A stretch of 64,000 nt of DNA. Origin: JALOOX01 sp964557955. GTDB taxonomy: Bacteria; Desulfobacterota; Syntrophobacteria; Syntrophobacterales; Syntrophobacteraceae. The notes under the pieces were generated by a model, which searched no databases, was not told where the DNA came from, and saw only the letters and a program-made list of their open reading frames with translations. The stretch spans positions 186,001-250,000 of the forward strand of contig CAZLCS010000002.1 of the NCBI GenBank assembly GCA_964557955.1. Reading direction: 5' to 3'. This document shows, piece after piece, positions 8,001-15,775 of the stretch (position 1 is the stretch's first letter; every line of letters starts with the position of its first letter). The translations under genes and the position numbers were made by a program.

Positions 8001-8603
8001 CTATCGAGGCAGTTTCTCGATTTCTTGGACCAGAATGGCGAGGTCCGGCCTCTGGTTGATATCATGGATATCGATATACCGAACGATCCCTTGCTTATCG
8101 ATGACAAAAAGGGCGCGTTCCGACGTCCCTTCGGTCCTCAAGACACCGTATAGATCCGACACCTTTCCGTGAGGCCAAAAATCGGACAGGACCGGAAACC
8201 AGACTCCCCCCATCTGTTCCGTCCACGCGAAAAGTGTCGGGGTGTTGTCCGTCGTGATGCCAAGCAGCATTGCATCGTTGGCCTCGAAAATGTCTTTCAC
8301 CATATTATAACCCGGCCACTGCTCCGAACAGACCGGGGTAAACGCAGCCGGAACGAATGAAATCACCACATTATGCTTTCCTCGAAACTGGCTGAGAGAA
8401 ACCTTCTCTCCCTTGATGGAGGGAAGCGTAAAGTCGGGAGCCTCATCCCCCACTTTCAACCTGGCCTGGCTGCTGACAGGAGCAAGCTTGCCCGTATCGA
8501 AGATCTGCCCCTTAAAACTCTCCGAAACGGCGAAGGAGGTGGCTGCCGCCAGGAACAGAACCAGTATGATGCTTGTGTAACCGAGGTTGCGTCGAGCTCT
8601 CAT
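8001..8603 (-). CDS. Exported 1-Cys peroxiredoxin (AhpC/TSA family)
   Basis: A 200-residue peroxiredoxin with a signal anchor at about residues 9-27, so it probably works in the periplasm. The catalytic region FVPAAFTPVCSEQ holds the peroxidatic Cys92 in the required PxxxTxxC setting; the flanking DEAPDFTLPSIKGEKVSLSQ is also typical. No second cysteine exists, making it a 1-Cys type that needs an outside thiol for recycling. It should reduce peroxides to water or alcohols. The CPHC thioredoxin-like protein encoded 12 bases upstream in the same direction is the obvious candidate reductant. GGGAG precedes the ATG at 8603. Confidence 0.88.
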   Translation of the reverse strand: MRARRNLGYTSIILVLFLAAATSFAVSESFKGQIFDTGKLAPVSSQARLKVGDEAPDFTLPSIKGEKVSLSQFRGKHNVVISFVPAAFTPVCSEQWPGYNMVKDIFEANDAMLLGITTDNTPTLFAWTEQMGGVWFPVLSDFWPHGKVSDLYGVLRTEGTSERALFVIDKQGIVRYIDIHDINQRPDLAILVQEIEKLPR

Positions 8604-8615
8604 GGCGCTCCCTTC

Positions 8616-9206
8616 TCAGCGAAGCCCAGCCTGCTGCACAATGCCCTCCAGAAATTGTCCTGGATCCCCGATGGTCCCCACTTTGGAATAGATCACGCGC
8701 CGATTCCCATCAGGCTTCAGGACCACCGCGATGAAATACGGAGTCCTGACTTCGCCCAGCGCCTTGTGCAGGGCGAGATCCGTGTCGGGAAGCAAGGGAA
8801 ACTTGATGCCGTACTTTGACTTGAAAAGATCCACCTCATAGGGGGAATTGCCGGCACCAAGACCGATCAGCTTGATCCTCCCCTCAAGTCCACGCTCGGC
8901 AATGCGGTTGTAAAGGATGTTGATGCTGGGCGCTTCTCTCTGGCAATGGGGGCAGTACATGCTGAAGACTTCGAAAATAACCACCTCGGCTTTGACCTGC
9001 CCCACCCTGAACGACGTCCCGACCTTGGAATCGAGTCCCAGATAAGCAGTATGCTCAGGACTCTTGGGGACGGGAAACTTGAGATCAGGGAACAGCTCTC
9101 CCTCCCGGGGAGGTTGGTCGGCAGCCATGCCGGGCGCTGCAAATGCAAACAGAACCAGAGCCAGCAGGGCCGGAAGGAGCCCTTGCACATACCGCTTTCG
9201 ATTCAT
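8616..9206 (-). CDS. Exported thioredoxin-like (TlpA/ResA-type) protein
   Basis: A 196-residue protein with a signal peptide (cleavage likely after GMAA, about residue 29) and a thioredoxin fold. The redox motif is C85-P-H-C88 in VFSMYCPHCQREAP, and the cis-proline loop is in VRTPYFIAV. CPHC is the pair found in DsbA, but the overall layout with the early helix is closer to TlpA/ResA-like reductases. It probably exchanges disulfides in the periplasm and may recycle the neighbouring 1-Cys peroxiredoxin. The ATG at 9206 has AGGAG upstream; a longer frame to 9236 starts with ten arginine-rich residues and is less likely. Direction of electron flow cannot be read from sequence. Confidence 0.85.
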   Translation of the reverse strand: MNRKRYVQGLLPALLALVLFAFAAPGMAADQPPREGELFPDLKFPVPKSPEHTAYLGLDSKVGTSFRVGQVKAEVVIFEVFSMYCPHCQREAPSINILYNRIAERGLEGRIKLIGLGAGNSPYEVDLFKSKYGIKFPLLPDTDLALHKALGEVRTPYFIAVVLKPDGNRRVIYSKVGTIGDPGQFLEGIVQQAGLR

Positions 9207-9266
9207 TCCTTCTCTCCTGCTGCGCATCCTGACCATCGAAACGAGATATTGAAACCAGAAGCCGGG

Positions 9267-9812
9267 CTATGCCACACCACCGGCGCCGTCCAGCCTTGCC
9301 CTGCTCTTTTCCATGAACCAATTTTCCGGATCGGTGTAATAGAACTTGAGGTCAGCCAAAAGCACAAAATGCTCTTTTTCTTCCTTGATCATGTTCTCAA
9401 GAAATTCACGCTCCACAGGATCTTCACTCTTTTCCAGCGCATTCTGAAAAAACTGAATGCTGGCGTTTTCGAGCTGCATGCCTGTCTCTATCGCCACCAC
9501 ATCGTCCACGCAGGCTTTGGGGATCTTGCCGTGTTCCTCGGCGATCTTTCGCAGGACGGACTGCTTGTCCTCCGTTTCAAAATCGTAGAACTTGCAGGCG
9601 TCGGGTGAGACTTTCCCCTTCTTGGCCTCTTCGTAAATCTCCTGAATGTGCTGGTGATGGGCCTCTTCCGCTTCTTTGAGCATACGGAACGTTTCAATGC
9701 CCACTTGGTCGGGGCATGCTTTCATGGCATCATTGTACAGGTTCTTCTTCCGCTCTTTCATCTCGAGCGCTGTACAGAACATGTCCATGGAATGATTGTA
9801 TGAATTGGTCAT
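9267..9812 (-). CDS. Rubrerythrin/ferritin-like diiron protein
   Basis: A 181-residue four-helix protein with paired iron ligands: KEAEEAHHQHI (about residues 46-56) and ENMIKEEKEHFVLL (about 139-152), plus Glu109 and Glu115 in VAIETGMQLENASIQFF. It matches the ferritin-like domain of rubrerythrins but has no C-terminal rubredoxin ribbon. Such proteins reduce hydrogen peroxide or store iron in anaerobes. The ATG at 9812 follows AGGAG; eleven extra residues in the longer frame look unconserved. It is the first gene of the minus-strand run that continues with the exported redox pair, which supports a shared oxidative-stress role. Confidence 0.85.
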   Translation of the reverse strand: MTNSYNHSMDMFCTALEMKERKKNLYNDAMKACPDQVGIETFRMLKEAEEAHHQHIQEIYEEAKKGKVSPDACKFYDFETEDKQSVLRKIAEEHGKIPKACVDDVVAIETGMQLENASIQFFQNALEKSEDPVEREFLENMIKEEKEHFVLLADLKFYYTDPENWFMEKSRARLDGAGGVA

Positions 9813-9975
9813 CTGGAGCTCCTGGAGAGTCGGGAAAAATTTCATTCAAATCATGGTTGATTTTCGCCCCAAACGGGCGGCATGTGCTGCCAATATAATC
9901 GTGAAGATCGCTGGTGTCTACCGGCAGTTTGGCATGGTTGAGACAGTCTCATCCAGGCATGGCTCCTTGATCGCC

Positions 9976-10002
9976 GGGATCTCGCCCTCAGGGCTTGATC
10001 CC
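9976..10002. promoter_or_regulatory. Imperfect hairpin in ferritin-like/hypA intergenic region
   Basis: GGGATC...GCCC TCA GGGC...GATCCC forms a 6+4 bp stem with a symmetric 2x2 internal loop. It lies in the 264-base divergent gap (9813-10076), 75 bases before hypA. A short palindrome GAGACAGTCTC also lies near 9935. They could be operator or mRNA structures; nothing decides which. Confidence 0.3.
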
Positions 10003-10076
10003 ATATATCGTCTATGTTAATTGCCAGTGGTTTTTGGCGTTTGGCACAGTTCAACAGGGACAGCAAAGGTGATTGC

Positions 10077-10478
10077 GTGCACGAAATGTCCATTGCTCAA
10101 AGCCTCCTCGAAATCGTCCTCGAAACAGGCCGACAGCATCAGTTGAAACAGGTCAGGACGATCAGACTCCAGGTGGGCGAAATGGCCGCCGTGGTTCCGG
10201 AGTCGCTCACCTTCTGCTTCAATCTCATCAGTGAGAACACCATCGCTGCGGGGGCGGAGATCGAAATTGAAAACATACCGGTCGTCGCCCGCTGCTCGGA
10301 CTGTGGTACGCTCTTCGAGGTGGAAAACCTCTCCTTCATTTGCCCTCAGTGCCGGGCGCCGGCTTTCGAACTGGTGAGTGGAAGAGAGATGTCTCTGCTC
10401 AATATCGAGGGGGAAACGGGAGATCACGATGGCTCAGTTGAAGATACCGGTCGTACAGAACATCCTTCAGGCCAATGA
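10077..10478 (+). CDS. hypA: Hydrogenase nickel-insertion protein HypA
   Basis: HypA brings nickel to [NiFe] hydrogenase large subunits together with HypB. The GTG start at 10077 gives MHEMSIAQSLLEI, placing the nickel-binding His at position 2 as the family requires; AAAGG lies just upstream. The zinc site is C-S-D-C (about residues 73-76) and C-P-Q-C (about 89-92). A longer frame from 10014 is rejected because it would bury His2. The protein is 133 residues, some 15-20 longer than usual, because its tail (IEGETGDHDGSVEDTG...) runs 50 bases into hypB. That tail looks unstructured and may be a by-product of the overlap. Confidence 0.95.
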   Translation: MHEMSIAQSLLEIVLETGRQHQLKQVRTIRLQVGEMAAVVPESLTFCFNLISENTIAAGAEIEIENIPVVARCSDCGTLFEVENLSFICPQCRAPAFELVSGREMSLLNIEGETGDHDGSVEDTGRTEHPSGQ

Positions 10479-11103
10479 ACGTTTGGCGGCTGCCAACCGA
10501 AAACGGTTCGATGATTTGGGCATCTTTGCCATCAACCTCATGAGCTCTCCGGGGGCGGGCAAGACTTCCCTGCTCGAGCGAACCGTCGACGGACTGGCCG
10601 GGCGGCTCCGAATGGCCGTCATTGAAGGCGATCTTCAGACTTCCAACGATGCTGAACGAATCCAGCGAAAGGGGGTTCAGGCCGTGCAGATCAATACCGA
10701 CGGCGGCTGCCACCTGGACGGCAACATGATCCAGATCGCCCTGGATTCGCTGGATCTCACGAATCTGGAGCTTCTGGTCATCGAGAATGTTGGAAACTTG
10801 GTCTGTCCTGCCGAGTTCAACCTGGGAGAGCACGAAAAGGTCACTATTCTCAGCGTCACCGAAGGGGACGACAAGCCCCTCAAGTATCCCCTGATGTTTC
10901 AGATTTCCTCGGTACTTATCGTGAACAAGATCGACCTTTTGCCCTACATCGACTGTGACATGGAGAAGATCCGGGACCAAGCCCGGCAGCTCAACCCCAA
11001 ACAGACTATTTTTGAAGTCTCCTGCCGCTCCGGGGAAGGCATCGAGTCCTGGATATCCTGGCTGGAAGCCAAGGTTGCCGAAAGAGGGAGAAATAGATCT
11101 TAG
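10429..11103 (+). CDS. hypB: Hydrogenase/urease-type nickel-incorporation GTPase HypB
   Basis: A 224-residue SIMIBI-class GTPase. The P-loop is SSPGAGKTSLLE (about residues 38-49), the switch region DLQTSNDAERI follows, and the metal-site residues are in GGCHLDGNMI. The base-recognition motif NKIDLL is near 165. The N-terminal CxxC or histidine-rich nickel-storage segment of some HypB proteins is absent, so it is the short form. It drives GTP-dependent nickel transfer with HypA. The ATG at 10429 follows GGGAGA and lies inside hypA, implying coupled translation. A 7-bp hairpin follows the stop (11104-11119). Confidence 0.96.
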   Translation: MAQLKIPVVQNILQANERLAAANRKRFDDLGIFAINLMSSPGAGKTSLLERTVDGLAGRLRMAVIEGDLQTSNDAERIQRKGVQAVQINTDGGCHLDGNMIQIALDSLDLTNLELLVIENVGNLVCPAEFNLGEHEKVTILSVTEGDDKPLKYPLMFQISSVLIVNKIDLLPYIDCDMEKIRDQARQLNPKQTIFEVSCRSGEGIESWISWLEAKVAERGRNRS

Positions 11104-11286
11104 GCGGTCGTCCGACCGCTGCCCCGGCGAGGGGAGCCAAAGCCTTCCGCTTCGCAAGACCGATCGTCCTGCTCCCATGAGGGGTGCTGCCCCCGATTCA
11201 CCAAGACGTGAACGGGCAAAGGGCTTTGGAACAGGCTTTGACCCTGATTGCGCTTACGAATGTGCCTGTCGGGATGGAGCGGGCAA

Positions 11287-13611
11287 TTGGATCTGGAAAA
11301 GCGGCGCTTACATCTGAAGATTGAGGGGATTGTCCAAGGAGTCGGCTTCAGGCCGTTCGTCTATCAGCTGGCGCTCCGCAACCAGCTCGAAGGCTGGGTC
11401 CGCAACCAGGCCGACGGGGTTGAAGCGGAAATCGCCGGTAGCGCCGGCGATGTCCTGACCTTCCTGAAGGACCTGCCCGACGAGGCGCCTCCCCTGGCCC
11501 GCATCGTGCGCATCGAGGCCACCGATCGGCCCTTTGCTCCCCTCGGCCCTTTTCAAATCGTCAACAGCCTTGCACAAGACTCCCGCACGACACTCATCGC
11601 GCCCGATGTCTGTACCTGCCGGGACTGCCTGCGGGAGCTCATGGACCCCGAAGACCGCCGGCATCGCTATCCTTTCATCAACTGCACCAATTGCGGGCCG
11701 CGTTACACCATCATCCGCGACATTCCCTACGATCGCGACAAGACTACCATGGCCTCTTTTCAAATGTGCCCGCAATGCCTGGAAGAGTACGAGGATCCTG
11801 CCAATCGGCGGTTCCACGCCCAGCCCAATGGTTGCTGGACCTGTGGACCGCAGCTCTGGCTGGAGGCGCCGGACGGTACACGCCTCGCCTCCCGTGATGG
11901 TGCATTGAAGGAGACCGTTTCCCGTCTGGAGAACGGCGCCATCGCTGCAATCAAAGGCCTCGGAGGCTTCCATCTCGCCGTTCTCGCAACGAGTGAAAGA
12001 GCTGTCGCGCGGCTGAGGAGCCGAAAGATCCGCGAGGAGAAGCCTTTTGCCGTGATGTTTCGGGACATCGAAGCGGTCCGCCGTTCCTGCGAGGTCAGCG
12101 ACGCTGAAGAGCGGCTGCTCAGGAGCATCGAGCGGCCCATCGTCATTCTCAAGAAGATATCCGCCGATCCCGAACTGCCCATTGCGCCCGGCGTGGCGCC
12201 GCACAATCGCAACCTCGGCGCCTATCTCCCCTACACACCGCTTCATCACCTGCTCTTCGAAGGGAGCACCTATTCGGCCCTCGTCATGACGAGCGGCAAT
12301 CAGAGCGATGAGCCCATCGTCATGGAAAACGATCTTGCCAGGGAGCGGCTCCGGAATATCGCCGATATCCTCCTGCTGCACGATCGATCCATTCACGTGC
12401 GCTGCGACGATTCGGTGCTCCGGATAGTTGCCGGCCGTTCCCGCCCTTTGCGGAGAGCTCGGGGATACGTGCCCGTTCCGGTTTTCCTCAAGGAGGAGAT
12501 CCCCCCGGTTCTTGCCGTGGGGGCCGAACTCAAGAATACCATATGTCTCACGCGACGCCGTGAGGCATTCGTGAGCCAGCACGTCGGGGACCTCGAGAAC
12601 CTGGAGACCCTCAAATCTTTCGAGCACACGATCTCCCATCTCCAGCGGGTCATGGAAATCACACCGCGCTGTATCGTCCACGATATGCACCCGGATTACC
12701 TGAATACCCAGTGGGCGCTTCGTCAGGAAGCAATCCCGCGGCTGGCCGTACAGCATCATCACGCACACATTGCTGCCGTCATGGCAGAAAACCACCTGAG
12801 CGGCCCTGTGCTCGGCCTGGCCATGGATGGGAGCGGGTATGGACCCGACGGCACCGTCTGGGGGGGGGAAATTCTGCTCGTGGACGGTTTCGAATTTCGG
12901 CGGCTGGCCCGTTTCCGTTATGTGCCTCTGCCCGGAGGCGCCCAGGCCATTCGTGAGCCCTGGCGAATGGCAGTGAGCTATCTTTGGAGCATGGCGTCAG
13001 AGGACCCCGAGTCACTGTATCCTGAATTTTTGAGTGCCATTCCGAGGGATAAGCTCAAAGTCCTCCTGAAGATGATGCAAAGAGGGCTCAACGCCCCCCT
13101 CACTTCATCCTGCGGAAGGCTGTTCGACGCCGTATCGGTCCTGACCGGCCTTCGAAGCCGCGAGAGAGTCACCTACGAAGGCCAGGCCGCCATCGAACTG
13201 GAGCAAGCCATCCTTCAAGAGGAGACGGGGTCCTATTTGGCGGAACTCCATAAAGATGGCGATCTTGTGATCCTCGATCCTTTCCCGATGGTTCGCGAGG
13301 TGATTGGAGACGCCAGAGGCGGGGTTGCTCCAGGAGTCATTGCCGCTCGCTTTCACAACGGCCTGGTGGGCCTGCTGGCCGGAGCCACGCAGCGGCTTGT
13401 CATGGAAACAGGACTGAACCGGGTGGCCTTGAGCGGCGGAGTCTTCCAGAACGCTTACTTGAGCTTCCACCTCGAGGAAGAGCTGCGGCGGAAAGGGCTG
13501 GAGGTTTACATCCACACGCAGCTTCCAGCCAACGACGCATGCATTTCTCTCGGTCAGGCCATCATCGGCGGGCATTGGCTTCAAAGCGCGGCTCCTGCCG
13601 AGACCACCTGA
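11287..13611 (+). CDS. hypF: Carbamoyltransferase HypF
   Basis: HypF uses carbamoyl phosphate and ATP to make a thiocarboxamide on HypE, the source of the cyanide ligands of [NiFe] hydrogenase. Domains in order: acylphosphatase (LKIEGIVQGVGFRPFVYQLA, from about residue 9), two zinc fingers (CRDC...CTNCGP and CPQC...CWTCGP, about 108-190), a YrdC-like domain (IAAIKGLGGFHLAV, about 225), and a Kae1-like carbamoyltransferase domain (QHHHAHIAAVMAE; GLAMDGSGYGPDGTVWGGE). I chose TTG at 11287 because GGAG lies seven bases upstream and the acylphosphatase domain begins at once; an ATG at 11260 or TTG at 11248 are alternatives. It is 774 residues, full length. Confidence 0.95.
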   Translation: MDLEKRRLHLKIEGIVQGVGFRPFVYQLALRNQLEGWVRNQADGVEAEIAGSAGDVLTFLKDLPDEAPPLARIVRIEATDRPFAPLGPFQIVNSLAQDSRTTLIAPDVCTCRDCLRELMDPEDRRHRYPFINCTNCGPRYTIIRDIPYDRDKTTMASFQMCPQCLEEYEDPANRRFHAQPNGCWTCGPQLWLEAPDGTRLASRDGALKETVSRLENGAIAAIKGLGGFHLAVLATSERAVARLRSRKIREEKPFAVMFRDIEAVRRSCEVSDAEERLLRSIERPIVILKKISADPELPIAPGVAPHNRNLGAYLPYTPLHHLLFEGSTYSALVMTSGNQSDEPIVMENDLARERLRNIADILLLHDRSIHVRCDDSVLRIVAGRSRPLRRARGYVPVPVFLKEEIPPVLAVGAELKNTICLTRRREAFVSQHVGDLENLETLKSFEHTISHLQRVMEITPRCIVHDMHPDYLNTQWALRQEAIPRLAVQHHHAHIAAVMAENHLSGPVLGLAMDGSGYGPDGTVWGGEILLVDGFEFRRLARFRYVPLPGGAQAIREPWRMAVSYLWSMASEDPESLYPEFLSAIPRDKLKVLLKMMQRGLNAPLTSSCGRLFDAVSVLTGLRSRERVTYEGQAAIELEQAILQEETGSYLAELHKDGDLVILDPFPMVREVIGDARGGVAPGVIAARFHNGLVGLLAGATQRLVMETGLNRVALSGGVFQNAYLSFHLEEELRRKGLEVYIHTQLPANDACISLGQAIIGGHWLQSAAPAETT

Positions 13612-13660
13612 TTGTTGATCCCCAAAAGACTGTCCATAACCAAGAGCTTTGGAGCATCTA

Positions 13661-14755
13661 TTGAAATACCTCGATGAATACCGTGACCCCCAGCTGGCGC
13701 AGGCGCTCATCCGGTCTCTGCAGAAACGGGAGCCGCCTGTTCGCCCCATGCGATTCATGGAGATCTGCGGAACCCACACTGTGGCGATATTCCGTGCCGG
13801 ATTGAGGCAGCTTCTGCCATCCTGGATCCAGCTCATCAGCGGGCCGGGGTGCCCCGTCTGTGTCACGGCCAACGAGGATATCGACCGTGCAATCTGGCTT
13901 TCGCAGCAGCCCGATGTGATCATCACCACCTTCGGGGACCTCATCCGAGTGCCCGGATCCGAATCTTCGCTTCAGAAGGAGCGCGCAGGAGGCGCTGACG
14001 TTCGCATCGTCTACTCCACATTTGACGCACTGCAGATCGCCCGCGACAACTCTGCACGCCATGTGGTGTTCCTGGGCATCGGTTTCGAAACGACGGCGCC
14101 GACCATCGCTGCAGCCGTCAAGCAGGCATCCAGGGAAGGACTGACCAATTTCTCGGTGTTCTCCGCCCACAAGCTGCTCCCTCCCGCCATGCGCGCCCTT
14201 CTGGACTCGGGGGATCTCCACCTGGATGGATTCCTCTGTCCCGGGCACGTGAGCACCATCATCGGAGCCGCTTCCTACGAAGAAGTGGCGGGCCGCTATC
14301 GAGTCCCCTGCGTGGTGACGGGCTTTGAGCCCCTCGACGTCCTGCAGGGAATAGGTATGCTCGTGGACCAGGTGAGCCACGGGCAATCCATCGTCCAGAA
14401 TCAATACCTGAGAGCCGTCAACTGGGAGGGGAATCCAGTGGCCCGGGCGCTCATCGATGAGATCTTCGAACCGGCGGACACCACCTGGCGTGGGCTGGGG
14501 ACAATTCCTCTGAGCGGATTGCGCGTGCGCGACGCATGGGGGACCTATGACGCCGTCCGGCGATTCTCCATGCCGGTCATTGAGGTTCAGGAGCACCCCG
14601 GGTGCAAATGCGGAGAGGTGCTGCGCGGTGTGATCACGCCTGTCGAATGCGCACTCTTCAGAAAGGTGTGCGATCCGGAGAATCCCAAAGGGCCTTGCAT
14701 GGTGTCCAGTGAAGGCACGTGCGGCGCTTATTATCGCTATCATCGACCAGCCTGA
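13661..14755 (+). CDS. hypD: Hydrogenase maturation scaffold HypD
   Basis: HypD is the [4Fe-4S] scaffold on which, with HypC, the Fe(CN)2CO group is built. Visible motifs are EICGTHT, SGPGCPVCVT, GIGFETTAPT, LCPGHVSTIIG, and the C-terminal cysteine cluster EHPGCKCGEVLRG...C...CGAYYRYH. The TTG at 13661 gives MKYLDEYRDPQLA, the usual family start, with GGAG six bases upstream; another TTG at 13649 would add four residues. The protein is 364 residues, normal length. It follows hypF by 49 bases with no room for hypC between them. Confidence 0.96.
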   Translation: MKYLDEYRDPQLAQALIRSLQKREPPVRPMRFMEICGTHTVAIFRAGLRQLLPSWIQLISGPGCPVCVTANEDIDRAIWLSQQPDVIITTFGDLIRVPGSESSLQKERAGGADVRIVYSTFDALQIARDNSARHVVFLGIGFETTAPTIAAAVKQASREGLTNFSVFSAHKLLPPAMRALLDSGDLHLDGFLCPGHVSTIIGAASYEEVAGRYRVPCVVTGFEPLDVLQGIGMLVDQVSHGQSIVQNQYLRAVNWEGNPVARALIDEIFEPADTTWRGLGTIPLSGLRVRDAWGTYDAVRRFSMPVIEVQEHPGCKCGEVLRGVITPVECALFRKVCDPENPKGPCMVSSEGTCGAYYRYHRPA

Positions 14756-14766
14756 AAGAAAGGAAC

Positions 14767-15774
14767 ATGTCCAAGACCATTCAACTGGACCAGGGCAGCG
14801 GGGGCCGCGCCATGCATGAGCTCGTGAAAGAGCTTTTCGTGGCTGCCTTCGCCAATGATTATCTGGTGGAGCTCAATGACAGCGCCCTCCTTCAAATGGA
14901 GGCCGGCAGCATAGCCATGACAACGGACTCCTATGTCGTGGATCCGATCGTTTTCCCGGGTGGGGACATCGGCAGCCTGGCAATCCACGGGACGGTGAAT
15001 GACCTGGCCATGCGCGGAGCCCGTCCGCTCTATTTGACGGCCGGCTTCATTCTCGAAGAGGGGCTCCCCCTGGACCTGCTCGAACGGATCGTGACCTCCA
15101 TGGGTGAAGCGGCACGGGCTGCCGGAGTCTTGATTGTGGCCGGCGATACCAAGGTGGTCCCCCGCGGCAAGGCTGACAAGCTTTTCATCAACACGGCCGG
15201 GGTGGGTGTGGTCCCACCGGGTTTAAGGATTGGAGGCCAATATGCTCAACCCGGCGACACCATCCTGGTGAACGGCACCATCGGGGATCACGGTATGGCC
15301 GTCCTCTGCAAACGCGAGGGCCTGTCCTTCGAAAACGAGATCCTGAGCGACTCCGCAGCCTTGAATGGCTTGATCGGGGAAATGCTGCAGTCCAGCCCGC
15401 ACATCCATGTGCTTCGCGATCCCACTCGCGGCGGCGTGGCTACAACCCTGAACGAAATCGCTCAGCAGTCCAACGTCGGAATCCAGCTTCATGAAGAGGC
15501 CATCCCGGTGGCCGACGATGTGGCGGGGGCATGCGAGATCCTGGGACTGGATCCCCTCTACATTGCGAATGAAGGCAAGGTCCTTGCCATTTTGCCCCAG
15601 TCAGAGGCGAACCAAACGCTTGCGGTCATGCGCAGGAATCCGCTGGGCCGAAAAGCATGTCGGATCGGCTCGGTGGTTGATGAGGAACCGGGCCGGGTCT
15701 TCCTCAAGACACGCATTGGAGGGCTTCGTCTCATCGATATGCTGCGCGGCGAACCGCTTCCGAGAATTTGTTAA
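14767..15774 (+). CDS. hypE: Hydrogenase maturation protein HypE (carbamoyl dehydratase)
   Basis: HypE accepts the carbamoyl group from HypF on its C-terminal cysteine and dehydrates it with ATP to a thiocyanate. The protein ends in PRIC, the required C-terminal Cys motif. The N-terminal PurM-like half begins LDQGSGGRAMHELV; later motifs include TTDSYVVDPIVFPGGDIGSLAIHGTVNDLAM and DPTRGGVATTLNE. It has 335 residues. The ATG at 14767 follows AAAGGA; an upstream frame from 14719 lies inside hypD. The gap to hypD is 11 bases, so the two are co-translated. Confidence 0.97.
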   Translation: MSKTIQLDQGSGGRAMHELVKELFVAAFANDYLVELNDSALLQMEAGSIAMTTDSYVVDPIVFPGGDIGSLAIHGTVNDLAMRGARPLYLTAGFILEEGLPLDLLERIVTSMGEAARAAGVLIVAGDTKVVPRGKADKLFINTAGVGVVPPGLRIGGQYAQPGDTILVNGTIGDHGMAVLCKREGLSFENEILSDSAALNGLIGEMLQSSPHIHVLRDPTRGGVATTLNEIAQQSNVGIQLHEEAIPVADDVAGACEILGLDPLYIANEGKVLAILPQSEANQTLAVMRRNPLGRKACRIGSVVDEEPGRVFLKTRIGGLRLIDMLRGEPLPRIC

Positions 15775-15775
15775 C

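Noticed and set aside
11104..11286. Possible hidden hypC between hypB and hypF
   Set aside because: Looked for MCLxxP and the HypC pattern in all frames; only a TGCCTG (CL) after the ATG at 11260, which is in the hypF frame. No hypC present.
11308..12795. 495-codon minus-strand frame inside hypF
   Set aside because: HypF is recognised with full domain order on the plus strand; the antisense frame has no protein-like features.
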